A DNA stretch of 64,000 nt from Psoroptes ovis (lineage: Eukaryota; Arthropoda; Arachnida; Sarcoptiformes; Psoroptidae), in assembly GCA_002943765.1 (NCBI GenBank), contig PQWQ01000016.1, positions 930,001 through 994,000 of the forward strand, given 5' to 3'. Under the pieces are notes generated by a model that made no database searches, was not told the DNA's origin, and saw nothing but the letters and a program-made list of their open reading frames with translations. Positions 1-13,962 of the stretch are shown here, piece by piece. How positions within the stretch are numbered: position 1 is the stretch's first letter; each line of letters begins with the position of its first letter. Made by a program: the position numbers and the translations under genes.

Positions 1-427
1 CCAATTAAATTTCAAATTTCAAATTATCCAAATGATTGCGCAGCGGGAAAAAACTTTTGATTATTATTAAAAAATGAAATTACAAATTGGTTACCTTGGC
101 ATTAACGATATAAATATTGTAAGCGGACTTATTTTAAAAATTAAGAAAAAAATAAAAAAAATATCCCCGAAAGGTGCGAGATTTCAATAATACACACGGA
201 AAAATATCGATTAATCGATTTTTGTTATTATAATAATAATAATAATTATATTTAGGATTATTTAGAATCCATTGATTTAATTGTGTACATGTCATTAGAT
301 AATACTGATTGAACACACAATAGATAATCATATATACAAACATTTTTTTTTTTTTTGGATTTAAATCTTTTTCATGTTCACACAATGTAATTTGATTGAG
401 ATTATTTGAATATTGAATAAAACTTAC
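1..427. other. Intronic sequence of the alpha2-delta gene
   Basis: Lies downstream (on the minus strand) of the splice donor GTAAGT at 427-422. It contains an ATT/TAA-rich run near 222-250 and a T-run near 344-357. No acceptor followed by a recognisable alpha2-delta exon was found, so this is best read as intron. Confidence 0.5.
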
Positions 428-3400
428 TCTCGATAATTTGGATTTGAACTACAACGTTCATTCGGTATGTCGGTTAGATTTGCATCCAATACTAAACTTT
501 GTATCAAATCTTTATCACCTGTAATTTTGATAAGGTTTAATCAGTTATATTAAATCGAATTAAATTAATGTGAAAAACTTACAAAGTATTGTTTCATAAA
601 CTTTTGGACGTATACTGCTTGTACGCCAACGAAAATTTTGTTTTTCCAAATCATTTGTTAAAAATTGTAATATTGATTCTTCTGGTGATGAAAATGTTTG
701 TTGTGGCTGGCCAGATATTTGATGTGGATTATCGCAATAAGCCTGATTATTTGTGAAATTAATTGAATTGATTAGATTCAAATGAATATTCGAAATAAAT
801 CAATGAAAATATTTACCCATTCAGGATGTACTCGCCATTGATTGCCACGAAAATAATGTGTAAAATTTTCTTCCCGATATTTCATACGTAGATCAACCTG
901 TGAGGTCAACCGGTATGAACCATACGGTTCGGGCAATGCAATGGCAAGACTGAATGGTGTATGGCCAATCATACCATGTGTATAATGATTGACACGTGTT
1001 ATTACGCGTTTCTAAATATTAGAAAAAAATTCAAATAAATTAATTAATGATAAACTAAAGTACAAACCATGTTATCAATATGAATTTTGACGGCAACTTT
1101 TTTCCAACCATGTGTACGATTTATCATATTACCACGTATTGATTCGATATCGGGATCAGGTTCCTTGAATTCAAAGAAATTTTAAGCAATTATTTCAAGA
1201 AAATTACAATCAAATTAAAATGTGAAGTAAACAAACTCTTGGACCAAGCGTATTGTTGGCCAATTCAACTTCAGACATATCGACCGAATGATAGAATGGT
1301 TTAAGAAATCCTTCAAACTAAATAATAAACCCAAAAATTAAATGAAATCAAATTAAAAATAAAGCACAATACAAAACAAACCAATGGACGAAGATCAGGA
1401 TGATTAAGTAGATAACCATTATTAGTGATCATAAACGAATAACCATTAACACCTAGCTTAAATGATGGTGTAAGCTTTTCAATTTCTCGAATCGGTATAT
1501 CAACACCGGCAACACCTAACAGATTGGCTATACGTATAGTTTCAATATCAGCATCTTGATATACATTTTTTATCAATATTCTTTTAGTAATATTTGTATA
1601 ATTTCTTGTATCAAATACTGGTGTCGATAGTGTTGTATATAATGATATTTTATTTTTATTATTATTTTTACGATTATTATTATTATTATTATAATTAATA
1701 TTATTATGGCTATCACGTTTATGATTATTATTATTATTATGATTTGTATCGAATGGCATCTGTTTATATGGTATTGATAATATATTATCTTCATTTTTAT
1801 CATTATTTTCACGTTTTTTCTTTCGTTTACCACCACCACCACCACTAACATCATCATCATCATTATTATCATTAAGATGTTCAGTAAATATTGTTTGATC
1901 TTGATCTTGATCATCATTATCACCATTATCATCATTATTCATGCTTTTATCCAATTCTTCTTGTGCATATCTTGCTTGAACACGTAAACGATTTATTTTT
2001 TCAAAATTTTCTATGATTTTAAAGGGGTAAAAAAAAATATTGAAATAATTATTTAAATCATTTGAAACAAACATACGTTTATTTTTCCATGTTTGTTCAG
2101 TTAATTCAGTTTCATATGTAGGCGCATAAATTGGTGTCCAACTGAATACACGTTCACCAGACAAAACGATTGGCCGTGACATTACTGGTATATATTTTTG
2201 TACTTGTTCATGTATTTCACCACGATTCATAACATGTGTAAAATAGCCACGATTATGACATGCCATCCAATAAACTTCATTATGTGATGATGCATCTTGT
2301 CCAATTAGATATGTGAATACCCGTACCGGTATGTTTGGCCAATTATATTGACGAAATACTTCTTCATATGTACCAGGTGCACCATCAGTAATGAGCATGA
2401 TAGCTTGATTACATTGTGAACCATGACCAGTACGATTAAAATTTTGTAAAATTTGAAATGCATGTGATAAAGCAACAGTAAAATCTACTAATTCATTTGT
2501 TTTGATATCTGCCAATGATTCTTTGATTTCTTTAATATTTTTAACATTAGCCTGTACTAATTGATCCAAACATGAATGCATTGGTTGTACTGTTTTAGCA
2601 AATTTTAATGCAGCAACATAATCATCATCGGTCAATGTATCTAAAATATATTCAACAACATTTTGACCAATACTTTTTCGTACACCAGTCATCGAGCCAC
2701 TTGTATCGAGCAATATGACAATATCTTTTGGTGATGCAGCACCTTTAATGTACCATGGACGCATACGACAATCATAAAAATCGATTAATTCTTTATCGGA
2801 ATAATTTTCTTGTTCACGCCATGATGTTGCTGGATATAATCGTAGAAAACCTTTTGATGAACCAAAAAATTGCCAAGAAAGACTTGGATCAAATGCAAGA
2901 TTATTTTTAAAAAATTGCGTCAAATGTTCAGACCATTTAATATCATTGACAACATCTGGTGATTTATCATAAACATTAATTGGAACATGTATTGCACTAT
3001 GATCAAGATTAACATATGCATTATCAAAATTACTATTTTTAGTCAATTTAATAGGTCGAGAACTAGAATCTAGCGAATGTAAATAATAATAATTATTATC
3101 TTTAATTTCGACACCTTTCACATTATAATAATCGATTTCCATATTTTTATCATAAGTATGATTAGATGCAATACGTTCACTTTCATTCGCAATACGTTCA
3201 ACTGAATGTTTTTTCCAATTAAACATATACATAACATCATTACGCATATCATCCATCATTTTATTACCATCAAACCATTGTACTTCTTGATTGTAACGTT
3301 GAAAATTTTCTTCAATTCTACCTAAACATGTTTGTTCAGTACCAACAGCAGACAGCTCACGGCCAAATGTTTTAACCATATTTCGTATAACTTCTTCATC

Positions 3401-3631
3401 CAAAATGAATTCATCCATTATTGCACAATTTATTATCATTATTTTATTCATAATTAATTTATCTAAAATTATTATTTTCAATAAAATTGATAATGCTAAT
3501 ATAAAGCTCGATAAATATGATAATAATAATAATAATGATGATGATCGATAACATTGATGATGATGATGATTATTACATTTCAAATAATCATGATTATTTG
3601 AAATATATTTATATTTCATTTTCCACATCAT
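428..3631 (-). CDS. Voltage-gated calcium channel alpha2-delta subunit (5' part, runs off left edge)
   Basis: Extracellular accessory subunit that traffics and tunes high-voltage-activated calcium channels. Exons I can join in frame: 3631-2077, 2010-1382, 1317-1237, 1163-1068, 1011-817, 742-583, 518-428 (about 935 codons). The order matches the family: hydrophobic N-terminus (signal or anchor, residues ~31-70), VWA_N region, VWA domain with MIDAS DTSGS at ~309-313, then a Cache region ending LGVNGYSFMITNNGYLLNHP. A low-complexity D/N/K/H-rich insert (1640-1960) separates VWA and Cache. The exact ATG is uncertain because a His/Ser-rich leader precedes the hydrophobic stretch. The last visible exon ends in phase 2 at 428. 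I see no convincing continuation in 1-427, so the C-terminal part lies outside the window. Which paralogue (stj-like or other) cannot be decided here. Confidence 0.9.
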
Positions 3632-5355
3632 GTTTATTGTTATAATTTTTCGTTATAATTATTCCAATGAATAATAAATGTATTGTTATTGAACCAAAAT
3701 TACGTTCAAATTTATGATAATCAAATTGATTTTCAATGATAATAATGATAATGATAATGATAATCAATATTGATGATATGAAATTGATTCATTGTTTCCG
3801 AAGAGACTTGATTGAAATGAAATTAATATTTTTAAAAAAATTGAATTGAATTGAATGAATATTGAACCTTGAATCAATCAATCAAACAAACAAACAAACA
3901 AACCGAAATATACTTACCTTTGAATCGATGAATTTAAAATCATTGATATGATATATGATGAAAATAGGAAGCATTTATTTACATTTAAAGTAATTGAATC
4001 ACACACACACAGACACACAAACACAGAGAGATTATACACACGCAGTAATTTTCAAATATTTTTTTTTTAAATTTCACAAAAATTTTTGAACTATGAACTA
4101 TCAATTATTTTTTTTTTTTGAAATTGATTATGATTCATTGATCATTGAATTCAAATTGATTGAAAATCAATAAGTCAATGTAGAAATAACGATTAAATGA
4201 ACAAAAATTTTGAAAACATATACAGCATACAGCTATTTGAAGGCCCAAAACCTTTGAACATTTGTGTGTGTGTGTTGAATTTTGAAATAAATAAAAAAGA
4301 TATAATATACAATTCAATGCACTCGACAAAATAAATGAATGAATGGATAGATATGAAAAGATACCGTTGATACGAATGAAGACTATACACATACAAACAC
4401 ACGGGCCAGAATCGTACGAAAATAAAATCAAAAAAAAATTTAGATTCTTGATTCGTGATATATGATTGAATGCCACTACTTTTATAACGAATTATACAGA
4501 ATTCTCTCGTTTATATTTGTGATTGTCGTTGTCTAATTCAATTCCGGAGATGTTGGCAAATAGCGAAAAAATCATTAGTATCATCATCATCATCATCATC
4601 ATCATCATTCAGTTATCTGTCTATCCATGAGCTACATTTCAAAAAAAAAAAAAAAAAAATGAATATATCATTAAACAAAAACATTTTCAAATAATGATAA
4701 TAAATAACAAACTATTATTATTATATTTGAAATGAATTTCATTCATCCATTCATTCATTCATTCATTGAAAATAATAAAAAATTATTATTAAATTCTGAG
4801 CAGATCTTCTCCACTTTGATTACATACAACAAATTGAAAACGGCATAAAATGAACAAACGATACAAAACAAAACAACACCGACAGAATCCGAGCAATCAA
4901 ATATATAAAATGATTCTTTTCAAAATAATATTCGGGTTTGTGATAACAGAATTTTTATTTCATTATTATTCAGCCGTACTCAATTTTCAATATGTGTGAA
5001 ATGTTTTTTTTATGGCAATCATCGATTATATATTTTGTGGACTGTACGATTCTGTGCTCGAGAATTCTGGACAAAATTGTGCTTGTTTCGTATGTGTACA
5101 TTCATTTGTTCGTAGCAAGAATTACACTGAATAAATTCTATATACAATTCTTGTGTGTGTGTGTGTGAGAATGTAATTGTGACATGGATTTGTAATATTG
5201 CAAAAGCCAGTGGACTGATTTTGAAATATTTTATAGTAAAATTCAAAATAATTTCAATTCACAAAACTAGAAGGCTATGAAAGCGTTTTCGATTTGAAAA
5301 ATATTGATTTCAATACATTTTGAATTGAAATATTGATTCAATCAATTCAATCATA
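3632..5355. other. Intergenic: 5' flank of alpha2-delta gene
   Basis: No coding gene seen. A good minus-strand splice donor (AAAG|GTAAGT, boundary at 3918/3917) suggests a non-coding first exon of the alpha2-delta gene to the right of 3918. Simple repeats: CA-rich tract near 4001-4030, ATC triplets near 4578-4608, poly-A near 4640-4658, ATTC tetranucleotides near 4741-4768, GT tract near 5152-5167. Short open frames here are low-complexity and were not called. Confidence 0.5.
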
Positions 5356-7011
5356 TCAATGTCTTCGACGATTATTTGAAAATAATTTAATACGATGATG
5401 TTTACGGCAACGTCTTGAATGATGTTGTTCTTGTAATTGTTGTGTTTGTGGCTGCTGTTGTTCATTAATTGTTTGATTATTAGCTTCTGTGGCTGACAAG
5501 GATCGTTGTATCATCGATGATGATAATGTTGAAGAGGTTGAAGGCTGTAAATATTGTGATTGTTGATGTTGTTGTAATGGAATTGCAGATGCTGAACGAA
5601 TATTGGGCATAACATAAGCAATATTCTTATTCATTGATTGTTGATTAGTCATTAATTTATTATTGCTAGGATCATTTGAAAATATCAACGATGACAATGT
5701 TGATGTTGATAGCTTATCATATGCTAATTTTTGTGCTTGATAATCATAGCTATCATTATATTCAGTATTCAATGAATTCATTCTCATCAATGATAATGCA
5801 TTATTATTATTCGCGGTTGATTGTTCAATGAATTTCGATTCCAACATATTGAATTTTAATTGTAACAGCTGATTCATATCGGTAATATATTGTAAACGTT
5901 GATATACATTGGTGTTTAATTCATTTTCATTATTATGCATCGATCGTACGGTACGATCAAATTCAATCGTCAAATTATTGTTTTGTTTTATCAATTTTTC
6001 CAATTTATTTTCAATCATTTCAATACGTCGATTCAAATCATTACCATCTCCATTATGAAAATAATTAGCATATTTCATTGATGATGATGATGATGAACAT
6101 GATGCCAATGGTGATATTGGCGACATACTCATCATATCACAATTAATATTTGGTGATAAATTTATTGGTGAAGTTGGCAACGATTCATTGGTGCTACTAG
6201 TATTGTTACTATTAACAATTGACATTTTATGTTGTAATTTTTGAACAATACGTTTCAACTGTTCAAAATCATCATGAATTAATCGAATTTCTTTCATATT
6301 TAGCTGTAATTTTTCATCAATATCCATTGATTTTTTCTCATATTTACGATAATCTTTCGATATTTCATCAATCGATTGCTGTAAACGTTTTTGTTTTGAT
6401 TGTATCGATTTAATATCATCATTATTTTTCAATATAATACTTGTCAATAGGAAATTTTCTCGTCTTATCGAATCGATATCATTATTCATACGTTTTAACA
6501 ATGTTGAATCATTATTTGATTTCTTTGTAAACGGTTGTGATGATATTGATAATGTATCTTTGTTTTGTTGCTGTTGTTGTTGTTGTTTGAAATTACTGTA
6601 AATAATCATGAGAATTATTACAAAAATGAAATGGAAATTCATTTTTAAAAAAACTTACTTCAATGAAATCAAGTCAGCAATACAAATTTGATGATAATTT
6701 GGTGGCATATGATTATTATTATTATGATTAATAATCATTGAATAATTATCATCATTATTAACGAAATTATCAAAATTAACCGAATCATCCATATAAAATG
6801 ATTCTTGTAATGATTGTGGCCATGAATTATAAATATTTGATTGTTGTTTTTGTAATTTATTCAAATTATTGAATTGATTATCAATTCCATTCGTAATTGA
6901 ATCATCAGTATCATTGATTAAATCATCATCAAACGATGATGATGATGTAAACAATTCAGAATCAGATACTGAACGTATTAACATTGTTGACATATTATTT
7001 TGAAATATCAT
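5356..7011 (-). CDS. Unrecognised coiled-coil, Ser/Asn/Gln-rich protein
   Basis: Two coding exons, 7011-6659 and 6595-5356, join in frame across a 63-bp GT-AG intron to give about 530 residues. The ATG at 7011 follows a TTTTCAG that could be the acceptor of an upstream non-coding exon; extending to the ATG at 7134 would run through a GTTT-repeat tract that looks intronic. Visible features: an acidic Ser-rich N-terminus (SVSDSELFTSSSSFDDD), charged heptad-like segments at ~150-240 and ~300-380 predicted by eye as coiled coil, Ser/Pro-rich linkers (SPISPLASC), and a strongly basic C-terminal end (SRRCRKHHRIKLFSNNRRRH). No enzymatic motif or transmembrane segment. I do not recognise the family; a scaffold or cytoskeletal role would be only a guess. 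Confidence 0.75.
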
Positions 7012-8023
7012 CTGAAAATTTGAAAATTTACAAATGGACTTGAATCGAGTGAATAAAACACAAACAAACAAACAAACAAACAAAACAAAAAAACAAGTTC
7101 TTTTCAATATTTGATCGCTAGTGGCTATAGTCATAAAATGTGAAAAATATTTTAAAGTTTAACCTTTTGAAATGTTCAACTACGCAAAGCACATAGTTTG
7201 CAGCTATCGATCATCGATAACATTGAACATTATAATGTATTTCGATAATTTCAATTCAACACTCATTGAAATACATGTCAATGATGAAATTTGAAGAAAA
7301 TTAAAAAGAAAAATCAAAGAAATTGAAAGAAAAAAAACTTGTTACGCACATAACACGTACGTACGTATTACATCAAGTATTTTTCAAATTAAATGATTGA
7401 ATTTCAATTGAAAATGTTTGTTTGAATTCGAGGAAAACAGGAAAAATTTCGTATTTTCATCGTAATCACACAAATTTGCTTGTCATCACTGACAATCTTG
7501 ATCAAGTTGTGGGAAAGTGTTGGCCATAAACATTTAAAAATTTCATATTTAAAAAATTAGAAATTTTTTTTATTTCATACAAATAAATAATGATCGAATA
7601 ATCAATTCAAATAAAATAAAATAAAATGAGCAAATACAGAAATATTGAAATAAATGAATGGAAATGAAATGAATATTTAAATATTGATAATTTAAATTTG
7701 AATAATTCATTGATTTTAAAGGGTCCAAAAACAGATCAGTTCAGATCAGATCAAATAATAATAATAATAATAAAATCAGATTAAATAATGTATAAATAAA
7801 GGGGTAAAATAAAATATTAATAAAATAAATACCAAATACATAAAGGGGTGAGAAAAATGAGTATATAATGTGTTCAATTCAAATATAATTTTTCAGTTTT
7901 GAAATATGGAATTTTTCTTACATTTATTATCAGTATTATTATTGTAGGATTAATATCACAGCACGTTTCTGTGCACGTGTTTCATTGACAGATTCAGATT
8001 TCATTCAGTATTTATTTGATAAA
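7012..8023. other. Intergenic, between coiled-coil gene and DENND6
   Basis: Between the 5' end of the coiled-coil gene and the 3' end of DENND6, both on the minus strand. A (GTTT)n/(CAAA)n run lies near 7062-7086. AATAAA-like motifs are frequent near 7600-7860, but none can be chosen as the poly(A) signal. A GC-richer patch (CAGCACGTTTCTGTGCACGTG, 7959-7979) stands out without assigned function. Confidence 0.4.
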
Positions 8024-10809
8024 TTATTTAATAAATAATGATCGAGAATCTTCAGGTAATTTTTCAATAATTTTATCTAAATTTTTTTGTAATTTTTCAC
8101 GAAATTCTAATGATAAATCACGATCATTATTATTACTGTTGCTATTATCACTATTATAATTATCAATATTTAAATTATTATTATTATTATTATTGATAAT
8201 GAATTGATTTGATGTAACACAATTTAAATTATCTTTGAGTTTTAATATTAAATCAACAATTTCTACTTCTTGTTTATCATTAAGTTGATTAACCAGATTT
8301 GAATCACATATTTTTTCCAAATGTAATGTTTGTATTTTATGTGTTGCTTTATCCAGTCGATTACTGTACCAACAAACAAAATTTGGTGAACGTAAAAATC
8401 GACGATATAAACCGGTCCAATCACCTTTGACCAATGATGTCAAATGTGGTCCAGTTGCATTTAAACTTTTAATAAATTCATCAATTTTAAAATGTTGTAA
8501 TATTGGTGGCCGTTTAAATGGTGATAGATTTTTTGCCAATGGCATTAAACTAGCAAAATAACGTTCCAATGGTATCAAGAATGATTGTGTTAGTTCAATT
8601 AAAAATCTTCTTAACATGGCATTTTGTACTTCCAATGGACGATTAGTGTCGATACCTTTTAATAATTTTTTCAATATATCACGATCTTTTTGTAAAAATG
8701 GTTTATATTTAGTATAAACACCAGTTTTTAATTCTAAACTTTTTGAATTATTTAATTTTAATACTTGATCAATTGTATGTGTTAATTTTTTTATTGTATG
8801 ATGTTGATTATTATTATTATGATGATGATTATTAATATGTTTTTTATTACTATGATTATGCTTAATTCCATTATCACGTTGTTTATCATCACTATTCAAT
8901 TCTGGTTGTTGTTGTTGTTGCTGGTCATCTGAATTATTGAAATCATTTGAATTCGATAATTCATTTATTTTGATTAAATGTGGCCAATCTTGTAGTGTTT
9001 TGACGAAAAATGGATTCGTAACACCCAAAATGACTGGAGGCCTAGAAAGGGTTAAAAAATAAATTAAAATATTTATAAATGTTATTCAACACACTTACAG
9101 TGATTTAGTATGTGCAGTATATTCTTTAAATTCTGAATCATGTATAGTGAAAAATGGCCGATAATCAGCACCATAACGTAATGGTGCTATTAATGCAATC
9201 AATGCATTAACAATTTGTGAACAAACATTTGGTGTTTGTGCAATGACAGCTATTGGTTCATTGGTGAGAACAAGCTCCCATAATAGTTGTATATGTGTTA
9301 TTACTGGTAATAGATTACGATAAATATTTACATCATTTGCTACATTTAATGCTGATTGATTCATTGATGGCATCATAGTTGGTGATGATGGTGATGATAA
9401 TGGTTCTTTGATGTTCGATGTTGATGTTGAGGATTGTGTTGTTGATGATGATGATGATGGCAATTGTTCATTATTATTATAATTATTATGGCGAGATTTT
9501 TTCGTCAATTTTGATATGGATAATGTACGCATCAACAATGATTGATGACCCGATGATTGATGATGATCAATTGAAAATGATGAATATTTTCGATTAGTCG
9601 ATTGACCATTCGTCGGTATTGATGATGCTGATGATGATGGTGATGATGATGATGACATCATCATTGTTTGACACATCGATGATGAATGTCTTTCACCTGG
9701 TATGATTACATTGGTGACGGTACCAAATAATGGCAAATGAAGTATTTGATCAAATTTCGGCTTAGACCAACGATTCATATCACCACATGCTTTGAAAAAG
9801 GATAATGATAAAAACAAAATTAATTGAAAAATTCGTTTCAATTTGACCGATAGCTTACCAGCTTCTAATGATGGTAAACCAAATTCAAAATATTTTGGTG
9901 ACAATATTTTCATTATACGTTGAAATAATGAAACAAACGGTAACCATGTTAATATTACCAAAGATTTTTGAAAATAACCACGTTTCAAATTACGATCTTT
10001 GACTTGACGAAAATAAACAAAACCATGTAAATATGATTTATCGACCTAGTTTAGTTTAATGAACCATTGAATATTCAAAGAAGAATTAAATCAAATCCAA
10101 AAAAAAAAAAATTTTCTTTTAAAAATGTCAAAAATTACCTGTAATAATGATAAACATTTTGAATTAAATTCATCAAAATAATATTCATAACGCATTCGTA
10201 ATTCATTATTTTTTAATGGACAACATTTTGTACGAAAATAAAATTGTGTATCACCCATACAGCCAGAATTTGAATCAGGAAATGATAAATAACAAATATT
10301 TGACATCTTTTTTTTTGTTGGCCGAAGAAAAAAAATAAATTTTTAAATTAAAATTCATTGATCAATCAATCAATCGATTGATAAAATCAATTCATACCTC
10401 TTTTTCGGTGAGATGAACATTTTTCGGATATATACACTGTAAAGGGTTATTTCATAAATTAATATATCAAAATTCATAAAAATAACAATTTTTCGAACCA
10501 AATAAATACCTCGATAGATTGACCAATTTCAATATCAAAATTTACGACTATAATACAATAAATCCAATGATTAAAATTTTGAACAATACCATTGTTTTTA
10601 TTATTATTATTATCGTTTGTATTATTGTCATCATCATCATTATTCGTTATTGAAATGTCAATTTGTTCGAGATTATTACACGAAGAATTTTGATTTATTT
10701 TATCATTAAAATTTAATAATTTTTCACAATCACTTAGCGGTGGTGTTATGGTAAATTCATTATCATCATCATTATTATTATCATTGATTTTGCTCGATAT
10801 CGTCGACAT
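8024..10809 (-). CDS. DENND6: DENN domain protein DENND6 (FAM116), Rab guanine nucleotide exchange factor
   Basis: Six exons: 10809-10510, 10436-10398, 10306-10139, 10045-9859, 9789-9099, 9041-8024. The join closes in frame at about 800 aa. DENND6 proteins activate Rab GTPases (Rab14 in mammals) on endosomes. Family hallmarks: HWIYCIIVVNFDIEIGQSIE at the N-terminus, then NICYLSFPDSNSGCMGDTQF, LKRGYFQKSLVIL, YRNLLPVITHIQLLWELVL, FFTIHDSEFKEYT and ILGVTNPFFVKTLQDWPHL. The protein is longer than the roughly 600-aa vertebrate proteins. The excess is an Asn/Asp-rich N-terminus, a ~110-aa Ser-rich insert (9400-9700) inside the DENN module, and Asn/His-rich runs in the C-terminal third (near 8820-8960). 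The small 13-codon exon 2 is supported by phase and by the conserved LTEKE junction. Confidence 0.93.
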
Positions 10810-13800
10810 TGTTGATTATTTCGTAGAATATCTCGTAATTTTAAGAATTTATTTATTCTGTTTTTTTGAAAATAAAAAAATTCCTAATTAATTCATCGTT
10901 GAATATGGGATTTAAAAAGATTGAAAAAACAAATTTTTTCAAGTAAATCGATCATGGACATTTGTCAATCAAAAATTTTAGATTTTTTCGTTGAATAAAC
11001 ATTTGAATGACCTAAATTCAATTCAAAGACACTGAAATTAAATTATTATTATTATCAGCAAACAACAACATTTACATAAGCTTTTTGCCTTCATCTTTCG
11101 TTTCATAGAATTTAAAACCTTTTCAACCAAAAAAAGAATTCAGTGGAGAGACTTTTTTTGAAAAAAAATATGACAAGTTTACTCAACTTGAAATCATTCA
11201 CCGTAGAAATATATGAATGTGAATACGGTTAAAAAAACCGGTTAAAGTAGTTTTACGATTTTCTTTCCGATTTTTTTTTCGGGTCAATAATAATGATTGG
11301 TGATCATTATATGACCAATCTCTGCATATCAATGTCTTGTGTAATTGAATGATATATATTTTTGGCGCCATTGTTTGAATTTATTGTGTTTCAATTTCAT
11401 ACAAAATGATTAAATGATAAAAATTATTCAACATACCTGTTCAATCGAAAATGTTTCAAAAAATTATTTCCTAATTTATTAATTCATTCATCATTCATTA
11501 TTTCCATACGAAATAAAGCCATTTGAATTATTTCGGGTCGTTTTTGAAATGAAATCATTTGTATTGAATTTGTATTATTTATATGTTGATATTCATCAGT
11601 GAATTGGTCAACAGAAAAAAAAATATGTTTGAGTATTTTCAATATGTTTTCTATGCGATATTTTCTCAGATATGATTCGTAATGAAACAACGAATAAAAT
11701 TATTCGAAAATATCTTATCACATGAATGATTTGTTCATATTTTTAGTGTTTATGAAAAACTAGTTTATTTCGATTTCGATTCTTTGATATCATCACTATT
11801 TCAATATAAATAAATAAACAAACAACGAACAGCAGCAGCAGCAGCAGCAATCATTGAATTGAATTCAATGATTGAATTGAATTCATTTGAAACAAATAAA
11901 CAATGAAAAAAATATGTATTTTTTAATACAATAAACACATATAGATATGATTTTCAATATTCATATATATATATATTTCAATTCAATTCAATTTAATATT
12001 TTATTTATATTTCAGTTCAATTCCATTATCATATATTTATGGCAAATGCTATTATATATTTATATATATAAATGTATATAAATGTTTTGTATGTATCTGT
12101 TTTTTTGTTGAAATATATATTTTTGTCTGTGTATATTTTACTTGCCATTGCCATAAACCTGTGTATATTGTTGTTGTTGTTGTTGCCTTGTGCAAATATA
12201 TATAAAAATAAAATGCCTTACGGCGCAATTTGAAAATAAATAAATTTATGAGAAAAAAAATTGCAGCCAATAAACGCCGGTTTGTTTGTATATGTTAAGA
12301 TTTTAGTGACGTAGTAGTACGTCAAATTGGTTTTGAAAAAAATTGATTGATTATAAACATTGAAAATCTATTGAAGCTCGACGCTATTATAACAAATAAT
12401 GTTTGGAAGAAATATTTTCGATAATTCACCACAATTGTAAACATGAATGGCGTTCAAAGGGGGGAAAAATTCATTGAATTCATTGAATTAATTTAAATAA
12501 TTTTGAGGTCGATAAATATTGTATGAAAATTAATTCGGAGCAATTTCAATTTTTGATTGAAATTTCAAATATTCAATCAATCCTATTGCATCACACTGTG
12601 TGTAATATGAACAATATTGCACATTAATGTTGGCAACATTTTGTTTGCCACATAGCTGCTGCAGCAACCACCATTCATAGTATAGCCCCCTTCAAATGAA
12701 CAGGTTCAATAGTTATATGTTCATATATTTATTCAAGGTTTATTTATTCAATTATTTATTCGTTTATTTATTTATTTTTCAAATGTCAAAAAAAAACAAT
12801 GGTTGAATGAATCAATTATTTGTTCAATTTATCAGCTTATGCATGCACCAGCAGGCTATGCACACATATATTTTTCCAATGGATAAACACAAGCAAAACA
12901 GGCAATTTTCAATTGCCATTGCTGCAGTCGGCGTAGGTTGCCGTAGGTTGCCATTTGATTTAATCATTAAATATTTCATTTTATCAGCTTATACCATTGT
13001 GTGTATTATACATTTGCTCAAATTTCCAAGCAATCACAAAGTTATCTAATAAGAAATAATTATCAAAAATTATTTATCAGCAATTTCAGCTACGAATCAT
13101 TGCATGAGTATTTGTTTTTTTTTTGAGAAATATATATTTAAAACAAACCAAGATAAACCAAACGAAATAATTGTTATCAGCAAATATGGTCGAATAAATT
13201 GTTCAAATATTCAATGTGTAAGCCTTCATATAAAATATCGACAAAACATTTCAACAAAAAACAAAAAACAAATGAAATAAACGAGTTGTTCTTTGAAAAA
13301 TCAAACAAAACACTTGTTGCGCTTGTTTTTTAGTTTTTTTAGTTTTTTGTTTTTACACAAGTTTTGCTTCAGTATTTCTTCAACCGTTTCTATTTTATTT
13401 GTTTGTTTTTTGCTTATTTACAAGTTGGCCCTATCGTTTGATTGATCTAAGTTTGAAATTTGATTAGAAAACTATCCAAACATAAGTTTATACATCATTT
13501 GCAATATAATAATAATAATCTTTGATTTGTTGTTTGTTTGCTGTGTAATAATAATAATAATAATCAAAAATAAATGATCAAATAACTTGTAATTATTGAA
13601 ATCATTGTCATATTTAATTTTAGTTCAATTCAATTCAACATAACAACATTCATTCATTATGAATATTGAATAAATGAATGAATGAATGATGAAATCAATT
13701 TCATATATTCAAATGAATCAATGAATTTTATTATTATTATTATTGTGTTTGTTGCTGTTGTAATATGATGACGTATTTATGGACAATTGTAAAATTAGTA

Positions 13801-13962
13801 TTATAATTATTACAATGTTTGCCACGTGAAAACGTCTGTTTTTATTTTTTCCCTACTACTCTAATTTCTTCAATTCTTGTTCAATGAAACATTTTGATTT
13901 GATTTAAAGCATTTTCATTTATTTATTTATTGATCAACCAATCAATCAATCAATCGAAACAA
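10810..13962. other. Intergenic between divergent DENND6 and carboxypeptidase D
   Basis: About 3.1 kb with no gene I can support. It must hold both promoters. Visible: CAG triplets at 11828-11850, a doubled TTGAATTGAATTCA motif near 11862-11892, TATA-rich tracts near 11965-12110, a tandem GTAGGTTGCC doublet near 12930-12950, and GAAT/CATT tetranucleotide runs near 13650-13690. A 68-codon minus-strand frame at 11484-11690 is not called; it lacks family similarity I can see. Confidence 0.45.

Noticed and set aside
134..385. 83-codon minus-strand frame at the left edge
   Set aside because: Low-complexity Tyr/Asn/Phe content, no similarity to the missing alpha2-delta exons, and a candidate acceptor leads to an immediate stop in the required phase.
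1573..1935. Second minus-strand frame inside the alpha2-delta exon (Ile/Met/Val runs)
   Set aside because: Shadow of the GAT/AAT repeats in the real reading frame.
11484..11690. 68-codon minus-strand frame ending KRPEIIQMALFRMEIMNDE
   Set aside because: Composition is less repetitive than its surroundings, but there is no family, no clear splice partner and no other support.
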